Shown here: piece after piece, positions 10,146 through 18,268 of the stretch
Numbering within the stretch: the stretch's first letter is position 1
How the letters are laid out: the number at the start of each line of letters is the position of its first letter
DNA from: Halalkalibacter urbisdiaboli
GTDB taxonomy: Bacteria > Bacillota > Bacilli > Bacillales > Bacillaceae_D
NCBI RefSeq assembly: GCF_002156385.1
Contig: NZ_MVJM01000002.1
Span: forward strand, 1-64,000
Direction: 5' to 3'
Length of the DNA stretch: 64,000 bases
Position numbers and translations under genes: made by a program
The notes under the pieces: model-generated
The model's input: only the letters and a program-made list of their open reading frames with translations
Told to the model about the DNA's origin: nothing
Database searches by the model: none

Positions 10146-10170
10146 GCCATTATATAGGGAGTTTTTTTGT

Positions 10171-11574
10171 TTATTTTAAATTGTTTAACTTCTCTTCAAT
10201 GCTTGCTACTAATCGTTTCAGTTCAACTAAATCCTGTTCAATTGCTTTAATTGCTTCTTGATTTGAATTGTTGTCCTCTTGCTCCTTTGCAAACATAATC
10301 ATTTTTAAATAGATGCTGAGGATTTTTTGACCGTAATCAAGACCCGGTACAGCCCATTTACCATTTAGCTGCTCCCATGTAGGCGCGCTCCCACGTTCGA
10401 CCATATTAAATCTAGGATCAACAAGTTTTTCATTTGGAGGTAATGGTTGTTTAGAGGCGTAGGCATACAAATGTTGTAAATGTGCAATAACCCCCTCTCG
10501 TGGCGTATCAAAGCTTGCACCTGACTCACCACCGTTTGTTGCTCCTATCCCGGCAAAATTGTTTTGCTCCTTCCTTACTTGCCCTCCAAAACGAAAATAT
10601 CCCGTTTCATGAATGGCTTGAGCGAAAGCAACATCACCTCTAATACCATATCGCTTTCCTTCTGTTTCATATAAACTTCCAAGCAAAGGTGCTTCTGGGT
10701 TTACTTTTTTAACAAAAGCATTCATCTCTTCTCCTGATAAAAGGCTAGCCCCCATAATAGGCTCTCCTGCCTTTTCTTGATTTGTCTCACCATCGTCTCT
10801 AACAATAAAGACATCGTTGACTCCATCATTCTTAAGCTTTTCAACTAAATTATTTGCGTTATCTTCATTCGTAAATGCACCAACCTGAACCCGATAGTAG
10901 GTTTCATTTGAAACTACAGCTTGAATAATGTGAGTGTCATAACCTAAATGTTGTAGATGTTGTTCTCTTGCTAATGCATTCTCTTTCATTTTGTAAGAAC
11001 CAGCAATAACTCGAAAAATGGTTTTACTTTTTAAATTAAATGCTTTTACTAATCCGTTAACATGCCCTTCGGCCACCCTTTGACGCCAATCTGGATCTTT
11101 GAGTTTTTCAGCGTCATTATTATTATCAATAAACCCGTTTTCCGTCAAAAGCGCCGGCATTTTTGTTTCGCGTAAAACATGAAAGTTTGCTTTCTTTTTA
11201 CCACGATTATTAAGGTTAGCAACCTTGATAATCTCTTCATGCATAATATCTCGATACTTTGCTGTTTCTGAAGTATCTGATAGGCTACTGTGGATATAAT
11301 CCTCATATCCACGAACATTGCCATCAAAGCTATTTACATGAATCGATAAAAAGTAATGAGCTCCCCAATTGTTTGCTTCGGTTGTACGTTCATTTAAACT
11401 CACAGTAGTATCGCTCGTTCTACTCATTTTCACTTCTATATCTTGATAATTATTTATTAAAATTGTACGGATTCGCCGGGCAATATCTAACACAAGGTTT
11501 TTCTCCTGCATTCCATTCGCTACGGCACCAGGATCCGATCCACCGTGGCCTGGGTCGAGGTAAAGTTTAAACAT
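10171..11574 (-). CDS. cwlC: CwlC-like N-acetylmuramoyl-L-alanine amidase fused to a glucosaminidase domain
   Basis: A 467-residue peptidoglycan hydrolase in three parts. Residues 1-175 are an Amidase_3 domain (DPGHGGSDPGA, later SIHVNS and LLTENGFI). Residues about 188-260 are SPOR-like repeats (FRVIAGSYK, YRVQVGAF). Residues about 275-425 are a glucosaminidase/LytD-type domain (FAQAIHETGYF, NNFAGIGA). A short coiled tail follows. There is no signal peptide, as in B. subtilis CwlC, the SigK-dependent enzyme that lyses the mother cell. CwlC itself is only about 255 residues and lacks the third domain. AGGAGGTG lies before the ATG. No clear SigK site was found upstream. Confidence 0.85.
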   Translation of the reverse strand: MFKLYLDPGHGGSDPGAVANGMQEKNLVLDIARRIRTILINNYQDIEVKMSRTSDTTVSLNERTTEANNWGAHYFLSIHVNSFDGNVRGYEDYIHSSLSDTSETAKYRDIMHEEIIKVANLNNRGKKKANFHVLRETKMPALLTENGFIDNNNDAEKLKDPDWRQRVAEGHVNGLVKAFNLKSKTIFRVIAGSYKMKENALAREQHLQHLGYDTHIIQAVVSNETYYRVQVGAFTNEDNANNLVEKLKNDGVNDVFIVRDDGETNQEKAGEPIMGASLLSGEEMNAFVKKVNPEAPLLGSLYETEGKRYGIRGDVAFAQAIHETGYFRFGGQVRKEQNNFAGIGATNGGESGASFDTPREGVIAHLQHLYAYASKQPLPPNEKLVDPRFNMVERGSAPTWEQLNGKWAVPGLDYGQKILSIYLKMIMFAKEQEDNNSNQEAIKAIEQDLVELKRLVASIEEKLNNLK

Positions 11575-11740
11575 TTTTTTGCACCTCCTTAATCTATTAT
11601 GTATTCGATTATGGTTTAACTTGTATAGATGGATTACTGAATTTTTCTAATTTTAGGTTCAAGTTACACATACAAAGAAGGGCTGTCTCAAAAGCTTAAA
11701 GCGCGTGCACAGCAAGGCTCCGTTCGCTACGCTTATTATA

Positions 11741-11774
11741 TAAAAGGCTGTGCCCAAATTGGCACAGCCTCTTC
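11741..11774 (-). terminator. Terminator after the 47-residue basic protein
   Basis: AGGCTGTGCC (11745-11754) pairs with GGCACAGCCT (11761-11770). On the minus strand a TTTT run follows. The same AGGCTGTGCC stem is reused at 31672-31714. The material at 11681-11735 (GCGCGTGCACAGCAAGGCTC) looks like another piece of the intergenic repeat family. Confidence 0.75.
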
Positions 11775-11781
11775 TTAATCA

Positions 11782-11925
11782 TTATTTATTTCCGCAACAC
11801 TTTCGAACGACTCGACGCCCTGAACCATTAGACGAATTGGTCGCCGTTCTTCCCTTTCTTACTCTTTTTGGTCGCGTTGAAAAGGTTGATGATGCATTAG
11901 AATTGATTCTCTTTTTTTCTTTCAT
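11782..11925 (-). CDS. 47-residue Arg/Lys/Ser-rich protein, probable spore-coat component
   Basis: A small gene running from ATG at 11925 to TAA at 11782, preceded by AAAGGTGG. The product is very basic and Ser/Asn/Thr rich, and ends with RRVVRKCCGNK, a Cys pair near the C-terminus. It has no membrane segment. A promoter matching SigK (CATACAGTA with AC 17 bases before) lies 33-60 bases upstream, and a terminator follows the stop. That makes a complete single-gene unit expressed late in the mother cell. I do not recognise a family; small basic Cys-containing proteins of this sort are common in spore coats. Confidence 0.65.
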   Translation of the reverse strand: MKEKKRINSNASSTFSTRPKRVRKGRTATNSSNGSGRRVVRKCCGNK

Positions 11926-11957
11926 TCTAGATTCCACCTTTAACTTGAAGTTAGTAA

Positions 11958-11985
11958 TACTGTATGTCCTTCTATAAGTTAAGGT
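11958..11985 (-). promoter_or_regulatory. SigK-type promoter
   Basis: On the minus strand, CATACAGTA (11958-11966) fits CATAnnnTA exactly, and AC (11984-11985) lies 17 bases before it. It drives the small basic protein gene. Confidence 0.6.
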
Positions 11986-12020
11986 GACAAATCTGAAAAT
12001 AATTCAATGATTACCTACTC

Positions 12021-12668
12021 TCACTCTTTATCTACATTTGTACGTTTATCAAGTGTTGTCCTATTACTACGTTTGGGAGGATTCATTGCATTTTTCTCTA
12101 GTAAATTTTGAAAAAACCATGATTCTGGTTGACTTGTATCATTTTGTTCCTGTTCCACCTCTTTTTCTTTTAATGACTCTTTCAACTTTACTGCCTCTTG
12201 CCTCAGTGAATTTAATTCATTATCTTTATTCTCAATTATTTCTTTTAATTCTGAAACCAATTGTGATAATTCTTTATTTTGGGCAATATAATTGTCTACG
12301 TTTTCCTGTGATTTTATACTACTTTCTCTTTCTTGATTTAATTGTTCTTTCATTTTGACATTTTCATTAACGGTACCGTTTAGTTCATGTTTGACTTGTT
12401 CTAATTCTTGTTTAACTTGTTCCAACTCTTCAGTTAATTGTTGGTTATTCATTTCCTTGCCTTCTAACGCTTCATTTAATCTTTCAAGCTCAGTTTGTAA
12501 CTCGATATTTTTTTCCTTTAATTCATCCAATTGACGATAATGGTAATCTTCTTGGTATTCCTTTAATTGTTCTTTACAACGAGTTAGCTCAGATTGAACA
12601 TGTATTAATTTTTGTTTCAACAAAAAAGGATTGTTCATGTTTCGTCTTTGATTTTCGTCCTTATTCAT
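12021..12668 (-). CDS. Long coiled-coil protein, putative spore-surface protein
   Basis: A 215-residue protein that is almost entirely coiled coil from about residue 15 to 180, rich in Glu, Lys, Gln and Leu (ELEQVKQELEQVKHEL). The tail is non-coiled (PESWFFQNLLEKNAMNPPKR). It has no signal peptide and no membrane helix. An N-terminal motif (KQKLIHVQSELTRCKEQL, about residues 18-35) resembles that of the protein at 13651. The two therefore probably share a binding partner. The start ATG lies 8-9 bases after GGAGGGG. A role in the coat or crust is inferred from position only. Confidence 0.7.
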   Translation of the reverse strand: MNKDENQRRNMNNPFLLKQKLIHVQSELTRCKEQLKEYQEDYHYRQLDELKEKNIELQTELERLNEALEGKEMNNQQLTEELEQVKQELEQVKHELNGTVNENVKMKEQLNQERESSIKSQENVDNYIAQNKELSQLVSELKEIIENKDNELNSLRQEAVKLKESLKEKEVEQEQNDTSQPESWFFQNLLEKNAMNPPKRSNRTTLDKRTNVDKE

Positions 12669-12772
12669 TTATACCCCTCCAAAAAATTAGTTATCTTTAT
12701 ATCCTTATGGAATAGTTTCTTGTCCTATTTCTAGGCATATGCCAATTAGTAAAAAACCCTATTACAACCTGC

Positions 12773-12799
12773 ACACTTAACCAAGAATGTCATAGGATA
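12773..12799 (+). promoter_or_regulatory. SigK-type promoter
   Basis: CATAGGATA (12791-12799) matches CATAnnnTA, with AC (12773-12774) 16 bases upstream. It lies 61 bases before the start of the Cys-rich protein gene at 12860. Confidence 0.65.
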
Positions 12800-12859
12800 C
12801 ATTAGATTAAAACCCGGTAATTAATAATTTTCACGGGTAAAATTTAAGGAGGTACTATA

Positions 12860-13537
12860 ATGAGCCACAATAAGCATAAAGTTTGTATTAAAGTTCCAAA
12901 GGTTTATGACTGGGTAACAAGACAAATTGATTTACCACTTATTAGCTTTAATGGTGAAGCATTAGATGACATTTTTGAATGTGTAAACAATGGAATCACA
13001 CCGCCGGAGGAGCTTTGTGAATTTTTAGCAGCACACCCTGGTTACACTGTACATTGTGATCTGTTAGAAAACTCTATTCTCTGCCAAGAAATCGCGCAGC
13101 ACAATGGCAGACAGCAAGTGAATGTTACGCTTCCTTCTGGGGAAACTGTAACACTTGAAAAAGTTAAAGTCCTTGTTAAGGGCTTAGTGCAAGTCACAAT
13201 TAGAGACAATAACGGAAACGTTATTTGCCGAACTGATGACATTCAATTCGCAACAGCACAAACATTCTTCTTATGTGCTCCAGAAGGAACGGAAGTAGAT
13301 TGTCACATAACATACTTCCAGTGCGATGCAGATGTTATTTGTGACGAAAACTTCCAACAGCTTGATATTTCAATATTAATTTGCTTAGACGTCCAAATGG
13401 AAGCAAATGTAAAATTAGAGGTTGAAGCAGCAATTTGCCGTCCACGTCAAGAGCTTCCAGCAGAAGACGTCCTTTGCCCAGTAGGTGTATTTCCACCACA
13501 ATGTCCTGAAATTTTCCCAGGAACATCTAGAAAATAA
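12860..13537 (+). CDS. Cysteine-rich putative spore coat or exosporium protein
   Basis: A 225-residue protein with 14 Cys spread over its length. It lacks a signal peptide and membrane segments. The N-terminus (HKVCIKVPKVYDWVTRQ) is followed by beta-rich segments such as VNVTLPSGETVTLEKV and VQVTIRDNNGNVICRT. The even Cys spacing and secretion-independent sequence suggest a disulfide-cross-linked spore layer. I recall similar KVPKVYDWV openings in bacilli and clostridial spore-related proteins but cannot name the family. AAGGAGG precedes the ATG. It has its own SigK-type promoter and a terminator right after the stop. Confidence 0.75.
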   Translation: MSHNKHKVCIKVPKVYDWVTRQIDLPLISFNGEALDDIFECVNNGITPPEELCEFLAAHPGYTVHCDLLENSILCQEIAQHNGRQQVNVTLPSGETVTLEKVKVLVKGLVQVTIRDNNGNVICRTDDIQFATAQTFFLCAPEGTEVDCHITYFQCDADVICDENFQQLDISILICLDVQMEANVKLEVEAAICRPRQELPAEDVLCPVGVFPPQCPEIFPGTSRK

Positions 13538-13548
13538 CTAGCTAACGA

Positions 13549-13578
13549 GGGGGAGACGACTAACTCTCCCCTTTTTTT
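13549..13578 (+). terminator. Terminator after the Cys-rich coat gene
   Basis: GGGGAGA (13549-13555) pairs with TCTCCCC (13565-13571), followed by seven T. Confidence 0.85.
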
Positions 13579-13650
13579 ATGATCTTTTATTAATTGTTTT
13601 CACATCTAGACATACATATCTATATAGAACATGTAAGGAGGAGCTGCTCT

Positions 13651-14346
13651 ATGGAAAAAAGTAGACATCTACGGTCGCTTAAACATGATTCACCTATACA
13701 ACTTCAACAAAAAATTATTCATTACCGTTCTGAAGTGACTCGCCATAAGAACTTGCTTGAAGATGTTGAAAAGGAATTAGAATATTATAAAAGGCTTTAT
13801 GCCCACCTAAAGGAATCAGTTAACACGAACGAAAAGGACTCTCGTAAACAAATCGTTGAAGAGGCGATCGCAGCACAAGCACATTTTACTTATTCAACTA
13901 TTCTCCCGCAGCTTGAAGAAGATGAAAAGAATGTTGATGTAATCGGAAATTTAGTGTTAAAAAATATCGGTAACAAAGCTTTAACCACGCCTATAATTTG
14001 TCTTCGAGTTACACCTAGTGAAAGTGGAAATCTTAGCGGGAAAATCAAGCTATATCCTAGTAAACGAGAGAACGAAGGAGAACAAATTGTAGAAGAAATA
14101 GCTTCTGAGGACTGGCAATATGTTCATGATAATTGGAGAGAACGTGTAAAAGAAGATGGAGAGCATTGGCTAAGACCTCTACATCAAACTCAGATTGATC
14201 CAGGTGATCAAATTAGCTTTTCGAATTTTAATTTAACGCTCTCACCATCTGAAGCAGGAAATTCAATTGTTGTTAATGGATTTGTATATTTTCAGGAGCT
14301 ACAAGAAGGGGTCCCTGCTTTGAATCAAATCATTATCAACTATTAG
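13651..14346 (+). CDS. Coiled-coil plus beta-domain protein, putative spore-surface protein
   Basis: A 231-residue protein. Residues about 14-65 form a coiled coil beginning with a motif shared with the protein at 12021 (QQKIIHYRSEVTRHKNLL). Residues about 95-231 look like a beta-sandwich (VIGNLVLKNIGNKALTTPIICLR, ISFSNFNLTLSP). I chose the ATG at 13651 because AAGGAGG lies nine bases upstream; the longer frame has no site. It is followed after 26 bases by the CgeB-like glycosyltransferase, likely in one operon. The pairing suggests this protein could be the glycosyltransferase's target or scaffold. It is not a recognised family. Confidence 0.7.
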   Translation: MEKSRHLRSLKHDSPIQLQQKIIHYRSEVTRHKNLLEDVEKELEYYKRLYAHLKESVNTNEKDSRKQIVEEAIAAQAHFTYSTILPQLEEDEKNVDVIGNLVLKNIGNKALTTPIICLRVTPSESGNLSGKIKLYPSKRENEGEQIVEEIASEDWQYVHDNWRERVKEDGEHWLRPLHQTQIDPGDQISFSNFNLTLSPSEAGNSIVVNGFVYFQELQEGVPALNQIIINY

Positions 14347-14372
14347 TAGCTAGTAATGTAAAGGAGTGGGAT

Positions 14373-15338
14373 ATGAATATATTATACATTCCTTCAGGTT
14401 ACTCAAAAATCTATCACTTTTTTGATAAATGCATTGTTCGAGAACTAAATAAATTAACCGATGTGAACGCAATAAAAATTCCAATTCCAACGGGATTATC
14501 TCGTTTAAAATCTGAATCTTTTCGTTTCAAGCCCAACCTCGCATTAACTTTAGTAGGAGATAAGCTTCCACTAGAAATGCTCCAATGGTTTAAAAAGAAG
14601 AATATTAAAACGGCCTTATGGTTAACTGAGGACCCCTATTTTATTGATAGAGCTGTCAAACTCATACCTAATTATGACTATGCTTTCACTATTGATATTG
14701 GAGCATATCTCTATTATCAAAAATTAGGCTATACCAACGTGCATCATCTTCCTTTAGGAACGGATCCACATACATTTTCACCAAAAATTAAGAAAGCTAA
14801 ATATGAAAGTGATCTTTGTATGATTGGGTACCCGTATCCTAGCAGGATCAAACTAATCGAAAAACTACTTAATGAAACCTCCTTTCACATTACGGTTTCG
14901 GGTGGATGGCACGGGCTGATTACGGAAACGAAACATCTAACCATTTTAAAGGGATGGCTTCCTCCGAGAAAGGTTGCTAGCTACTATTCAAATGCAAAAA
15001 TCGTTTTAAATACACATCGCGCTTATGACGAGAAAAAGAACGAAAATAGTCTGGCCATCCTTAATCAAAGTGTAAATAATCGAACCTTTGATATTGCTGC
15101 ATGTGAGAGCTTCCAATTAATTGATCAAAAAGACGATCTTGGAATGCATTTTGTAGAGGGGCAAGAAATAATTTCATTTAAAAATAATGAGGATGCAGTA
15201 AATAAGATTCTTTTTTATTTAGCGGAAGAAAAACAGAGAAAAGAAATAGCGAAAAAAGCAAGAGAGCGGGTGCTAAAGTCTCACACTTTTTCTCAGCGAT
15301 TAACGACACTCATTCGAATAATTCATGATTCTGACTAA
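14373..15338 (+). CDS. CgeB-like glycosyltransferase
   Basis: A 321-residue GT-B-type glycosyltransferase resembling CgeB, the B. subtilis spore maturation protein that glycosylates the spore crust, and YkvP. Visible marks are ALWLTEDPYFID (about residue 84), HHLPLGTDPHTFSP (about 127) and the C-terminal nucleotide-sugar region FDIAACESFQLIDQ (about 238), followed by a helix typical of the CgeB C-terminal domain. AAGGAG precedes the ATG. A strong terminator starts in the stop codon. The sugar donor and acceptor are unknown. Confidence 0.8.
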   Translation: MNILYIPSGYSKIYHFFDKCIVRELNKLTDVNAIKIPIPTGLSRLKSESFRFKPNLALTLVGDKLPLEMLQWFKKKNIKTALWLTEDPYFIDRAVKLIPNYDYAFTIDIGAYLYYQKLGYTNVHHLPLGTDPHTFSPKIKKAKYESDLCMIGYPYPSRIKLIEKLLNETSFHITVSGGWHGLITETKHLTILKGWLPPRKVASYYSNAKIVLNTHRAYDEKKNENSLAILNQSVNNRTFDIAACESFQLIDQKDDLGMHFVEGQEIISFKNNEDAVNKILFYLAEEKQRKEIAKKARERVLKSHTFSQRLTTLIRIIHDSD

Positions 15339-15367
15339 GTCGTTCATCGAAGAACGACTCTTTTTTT
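15338..15367 (+). terminator. Terminator after the cgeB-like gene
   Basis: AGTCGTTC (15338-15345) pairs with GAACGACT (15352-15359), followed by seven T. Confidence 0.85.
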
Positions 15368-15535
15368 GTAGTTTTAGAAGTTTATAATAAGAATACGGTA
15401 ATCCCAGTTATACAAATAGATACACCCACCCTACTAGAAATGAATTCTATGGCTACCCTGGAAAGATGACTTCTCTCTTTATTGAAATAATGCTAAAGCT
15501 TTTAAAAAAGTGAAGCCATTTAATGAAGAGAACTG

Positions 15536-15686
15536 AATACCGCCTTTCAACGCAGCTCTCTGAAGCGCATTGGCTTCGCTCATTGCTAAAAAGGCCACTG
15601 AAAAGGTAAAAATCAGAGGGCATTGAAAAAGGGTAAAGCACCCTTTTTTCAGCGCCCTCGAAAATCAACCTTTTTCAGTGGCCTTC
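15536..15686. repeat. Palindromic intergenic elements, copy D
   Basis: The 350-base gap between convergent genes holds no gene. From 15580 it has nested inverted repeats. GGCCACTGAAAAGGT (15593-15607) is complementary to ACCTTTTTCAGTGGCC near 15669-15684. Inside lies AGGGCATTGAAAAAGGG with its inverse (15617-15658). This is the same element family as at 5666 and 51413. Confidence 0.7.
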
Positions 15687-15691
15687 AATTA

Positions 15692-16987
15692 TTACCTCCA
15701 CTTTTTAAGCTTCCATTCAAGCGCCTTTCCTTTTTTATATAATCGGCATTCTTGTTGATTTAAAATGGCAAACTTTTGAGCACGAAGATGTAATTTATCG
15801 AGTACTTTTGGGTGAACTGGATATAAAATATTGTTCTCACTAATATACTTTTGTGAACCACATTTAAATACAACTCCTCCCGGTAAAGGGAAACGCTCAT
15901 TTATCTCAGTAGTAATCGGATCCCCATCCGGGAAGCTTTCTAAAAATGATTGGTTTACCTTAATAATTTCATGCTTATTAAAATGATATTTTCTAAATGC
16001 TCTTAAATTTAGAATATGCCGTTTTTTATGATTCTCTATAAAATAAATATGAGGCTGACTATCCCCTTTTAATAATCGATAACTTGGAAAATACTCCGGT
16101 ATAGTAAATATTGACGAATCGATAGGTTGCCCTTCTTCATATTTAAATAAAACAGGATCAGGGATACTCACAACCTTTTGTTGATTATATTTTAATAATT
16201 TAAAGACTTTATTTGTAACGACTCTTCTCTTCTGATCCTCAATTAAATAAACAGTCGGGGCCAATCCCTTAACGAGAGTTCCTGAAGGGATCTTTTCAGG
16301 TAGAAACGCATTTAACGATTGGAAAGACGTAGGTCCTTTTATCGCAATATCCAAGACCTCGTCAATTGGATGAAAAGGTTGGAATTCCGTCAACCGACTC
16401 CAGAAAGCAGCATCTGCATTATGCCAGTTTGATGGATGATCATCCCAATAACTATTAAATTTTCCGTATATCTTTTTTAATAAACTACGTCGATGCATAA
16501 TCGAACAATGGTCAACAATGTTCTGAGGATGCGACAGTACCCCCCTCGTATTTCTTATATAATCTGATAAAACTTTTCCATTTGAATCTACAATTTCTAC
16601 CTTTTGTTTCGTATAAACAATGTCTATGTGAGAATGAGTATCTAAATAATTAGCCAACGTTGAAAGTCTTCTAGGATAAAAGAAATTATCATCAGTTAAG
16701 TAAGTAAGATATTTACCTGAAGATAAAGCTATTGCTTCATTAATTAATGTTGCATATCTCGTCGTTTTATAACGTTCTTCATTTCTAATTTTACTATTAA
16801 AATAGTTTATTCGAGGATCACCTAAATAACTTTTAATTTTATTTACGGTCTCATCATTTGAAGCATCATCCATAATAAAAAGTTCCCAATTATGAAATGT
16901 TTGATCCAATACACTTTCAATCGCTCTTCCCACTGTTTCTGGTTTATTATAACTAGTCAAAATAACCGTAACTATTGGTTTCACCAT
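15692..16987 (-). CDS. Family 2 glycosyltransferase with C-terminal YLIE-type repeats
   Basis: A 431-residue protein. Residues 1-220 are a GT2 domain: TVILTSYNKPETV at the start, the DDAS loop, and the metal-binding stretch YLTDDNFFY (about 96). The remaining ~200 residues are unusual. They contain repeats built on a G-x-PTVYLIEDQKRRVV unit, a second copy with IYFIENHKKRHI and a degenerate third. Such repeats occur on some secreted Gram-positive proteins; their role next to a GT domain is unclear and may be glycan or acceptor binding. GAGAAGGTGA precedes the ATG, and a SigK-type promoter lies about 30 bases upstream. Confidence 0.82.
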   Translation of the reverse strand: MVKPIVTVILTSYNKPETVGRAIESVLDQTFHNWELFIMDDASNDETVNKIKSYLGDPRINYFNSKIRNEERYKTTRYATLINEAIALSSGKYLTYLTDDNFFYPRRLSTLANYLDTHSHIDIVYTKQKVEIVDSNGKVLSDYIRNTRGVLSHPQNIVDHCSIMHRRSLLKKIYGKFNSYWDDHPSNWHNADAAFWSRLTEFQPFHPIDEVLDIAIKGPTSFQSLNAFLPEKIPSGTLVKGLAPTVYLIEDQKRRVVTNKVFKLLKYNQQKVVSIPDPVLFKYEEGQPIDSSIFTIPEYFPSYRLLKGDSQPHIYFIENHKKRHILNLRAFRKYHFNKHEIIKVNQSFLESFPDGDPITTEINERFPLPGGVVFKCGSQKYISENNILYPVHPKVLDKLHLRAQKFAILNQQECRLYKKGKALEWKLKKWR

Positions 16988-17016
16988 TTCACCTTCTCTT
17001 TTAAATATTGCATTAG

Positions 17017-17043
17017 TAATATATGTAAGGGAGGTTTTCTTGT
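17017..17043 (-). promoter_or_regulatory. SigK-type promoter
   Basis: On the minus strand, CATATATTA (17017-17025) matches CATAnnnTA, and AC (17042-17043) lies 16 bases before it. It is placed to transcribe the GT2 gene ending at 15692. Confidence 0.6.
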
Positions 17044-17110
17044 TGATTTAATCCTCTTCACTAATTGATGGGTTGAAAGCATCATTTATTCAGATTTTTA
17101 TACGATACGC

Positions 17111-17138
17111 ACTTGGTAATGACTTAATGCATAAAATA
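17111..17138 (+). promoter_or_regulatory. SigK-type promoter
   Basis: CATAAAATA (17130-17138) matches CATAnnnTA, with AC (17111-17112) 17 bases before. It lies 30 bases before the glycosyltransferase start at 17169 and is arranged back to back with the minus-strand site at 17017. Confidence 0.6.
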
Positions 17139-17168
17139 ATATGTACGCTTTACAAAAGGGAGGCCATT

Positions 17169-18245
17169 ATGAATATTTTATTTGTCTTTTATGTTCCTAG
17201 TGGCGGGGTTGAAACATTAAACCGTCAACGATTTATAGCTTTACAAAGAATAGGTATTAATTGCCATTTCTTATATCTCCAAAAAGGCTCCGGATTACAA
17301 AATAAAATGGACACTACTATTTTTGTTACAAAAGACGAAAGTGAAATCAAGCGTATTATTAACGAAGGAAACTATAAAGCTATCGTCGTTTGTTCTGACA
17401 TCCCTTTACTTGGTAAAATAAGGAACCTCGGTTATAAGGGAAAGCTTATTTATGAAAATCAAGGTTTAGGTAAAAATAAAGAACATGCCAAGACCATCCT
17501 TACACAACATGCATTTCCCTATATCAATAAGTATTGTGATGGAATCCTTATCCCTAAAACACCGCATCTAATGGAACTGATTTACACATACTTTCCTTCA
17601 ATAAAGAAGTTTTGTTTTCATAACTGTTTTGATACAGTAGGCTTCTCATACAAAGGCTTACCGATTCACCCGAGTCCAATTATTGCCTGGGTTGGGCGAA
17701 TAGAAGAAAATAAGAATTGGCGAGACTTTTTGCGTATAGGTAATAAGCTAATTCGTTGGAATAATAATATTCATTTATGGATGTTTGAGGATGAAACACT
17801 GTCAGACCCAAATGAGCGAATTAAATTTGGTAATATGATAAACCAATTAGGATTAAAAGAAAAATTAACAATTAAATCAAATATCCCACATCAAAAAATG
17901 GCTGATTATTTTTCAATAGTCGGTGATTCTGGCGGATTTCTTTGTTCAACATCCAAAATTGAAGGTTTTGGATATGCTGTGCTTGAAGCAATGAACTGTC
18001 GCTGCCCTGTATTATCTACAGATTCAGATGGAGTTAGAAGCTTTATCACCCATAACGAAACTGGTAAATTTTTCGAGAGTGGTTTAATTAAACATGCCTT
18101 AACGGAAGCAAAAGAATTAATGACAAATTCATCTTTACGTGAAAAGATTCGTACAAATGCAGTAAATCACATTCAAAGTAATTTTTCTCTTGAACAATAC
18201 GCTACTAATTTCCTACAAATGTTAAACACTCTAGATAACCAATAA
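17169..18245 (+). CDS. Family 4-type glycosyltransferase
   Basis: A 358-residue GT-B glycosyltransferase. The N-terminus NILFVFYVPSGGVETLNRQR is a donor/acceptor loop, and the C-terminal half has IIAWVGRIEENKNWRDFL and GFGYAVLEAMNCRCPVL, the GT4 nucleotide-sugar E-x7-E region. It is a close paralog of the protein at 30040 along its whole length. I chose the ATG at 17169 because GGGAGG lies just upstream and the SigK-type promoter at 17111 would exclude the earlier ATG. It is followed after 23 bases by a sulfotransferase gene, so glycosylation and sulfation are probably co-expressed here. Confidence 0.82.
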   Translation: MNILFVFYVPSGGVETLNRQRFIALQRIGINCHFLYLQKGSGLQNKMDTTIFVTKDESEIKRIINEGNYKAIVVCSDIPLLGKIRNLGYKGKLIYENQGLGKNKEHAKTILTQHAFPYINKYCDGILIPKTPHLMELIYTYFPSIKKFCFHNCFDTVGFSYKGLPIHPSPIIAWVGRIEENKNWRDFLRIGNKLIRWNNNIHLWMFEDETLSDPNERIKFGNMINQLGLKEKLTIKSNIPHQKMADYFSIVGDSGGFLCSTSKIEGFGYAVLEAMNCRCPVLSTDSDGVRSFITHNETGKFFESGLIKHALTEAKELMTNSSLREKIRTNAVNHIQSNFSLEQYATNFLQMLNTLDNQ

Positions 18246-18268
18246 GAAACAAGTTGGAGTGAATACTG

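Noticed and set aside
9916-10170. Insertion sequence or transposon remnant
   Set aside because: Palindromic elements are present, but no transposase frame or target-site duplication is seen.
11675-11977. Plus-strand frame at 11750
   Set aside because: It is antisense to the small basic protein gene with full expression signals and begins in a terminator stem.
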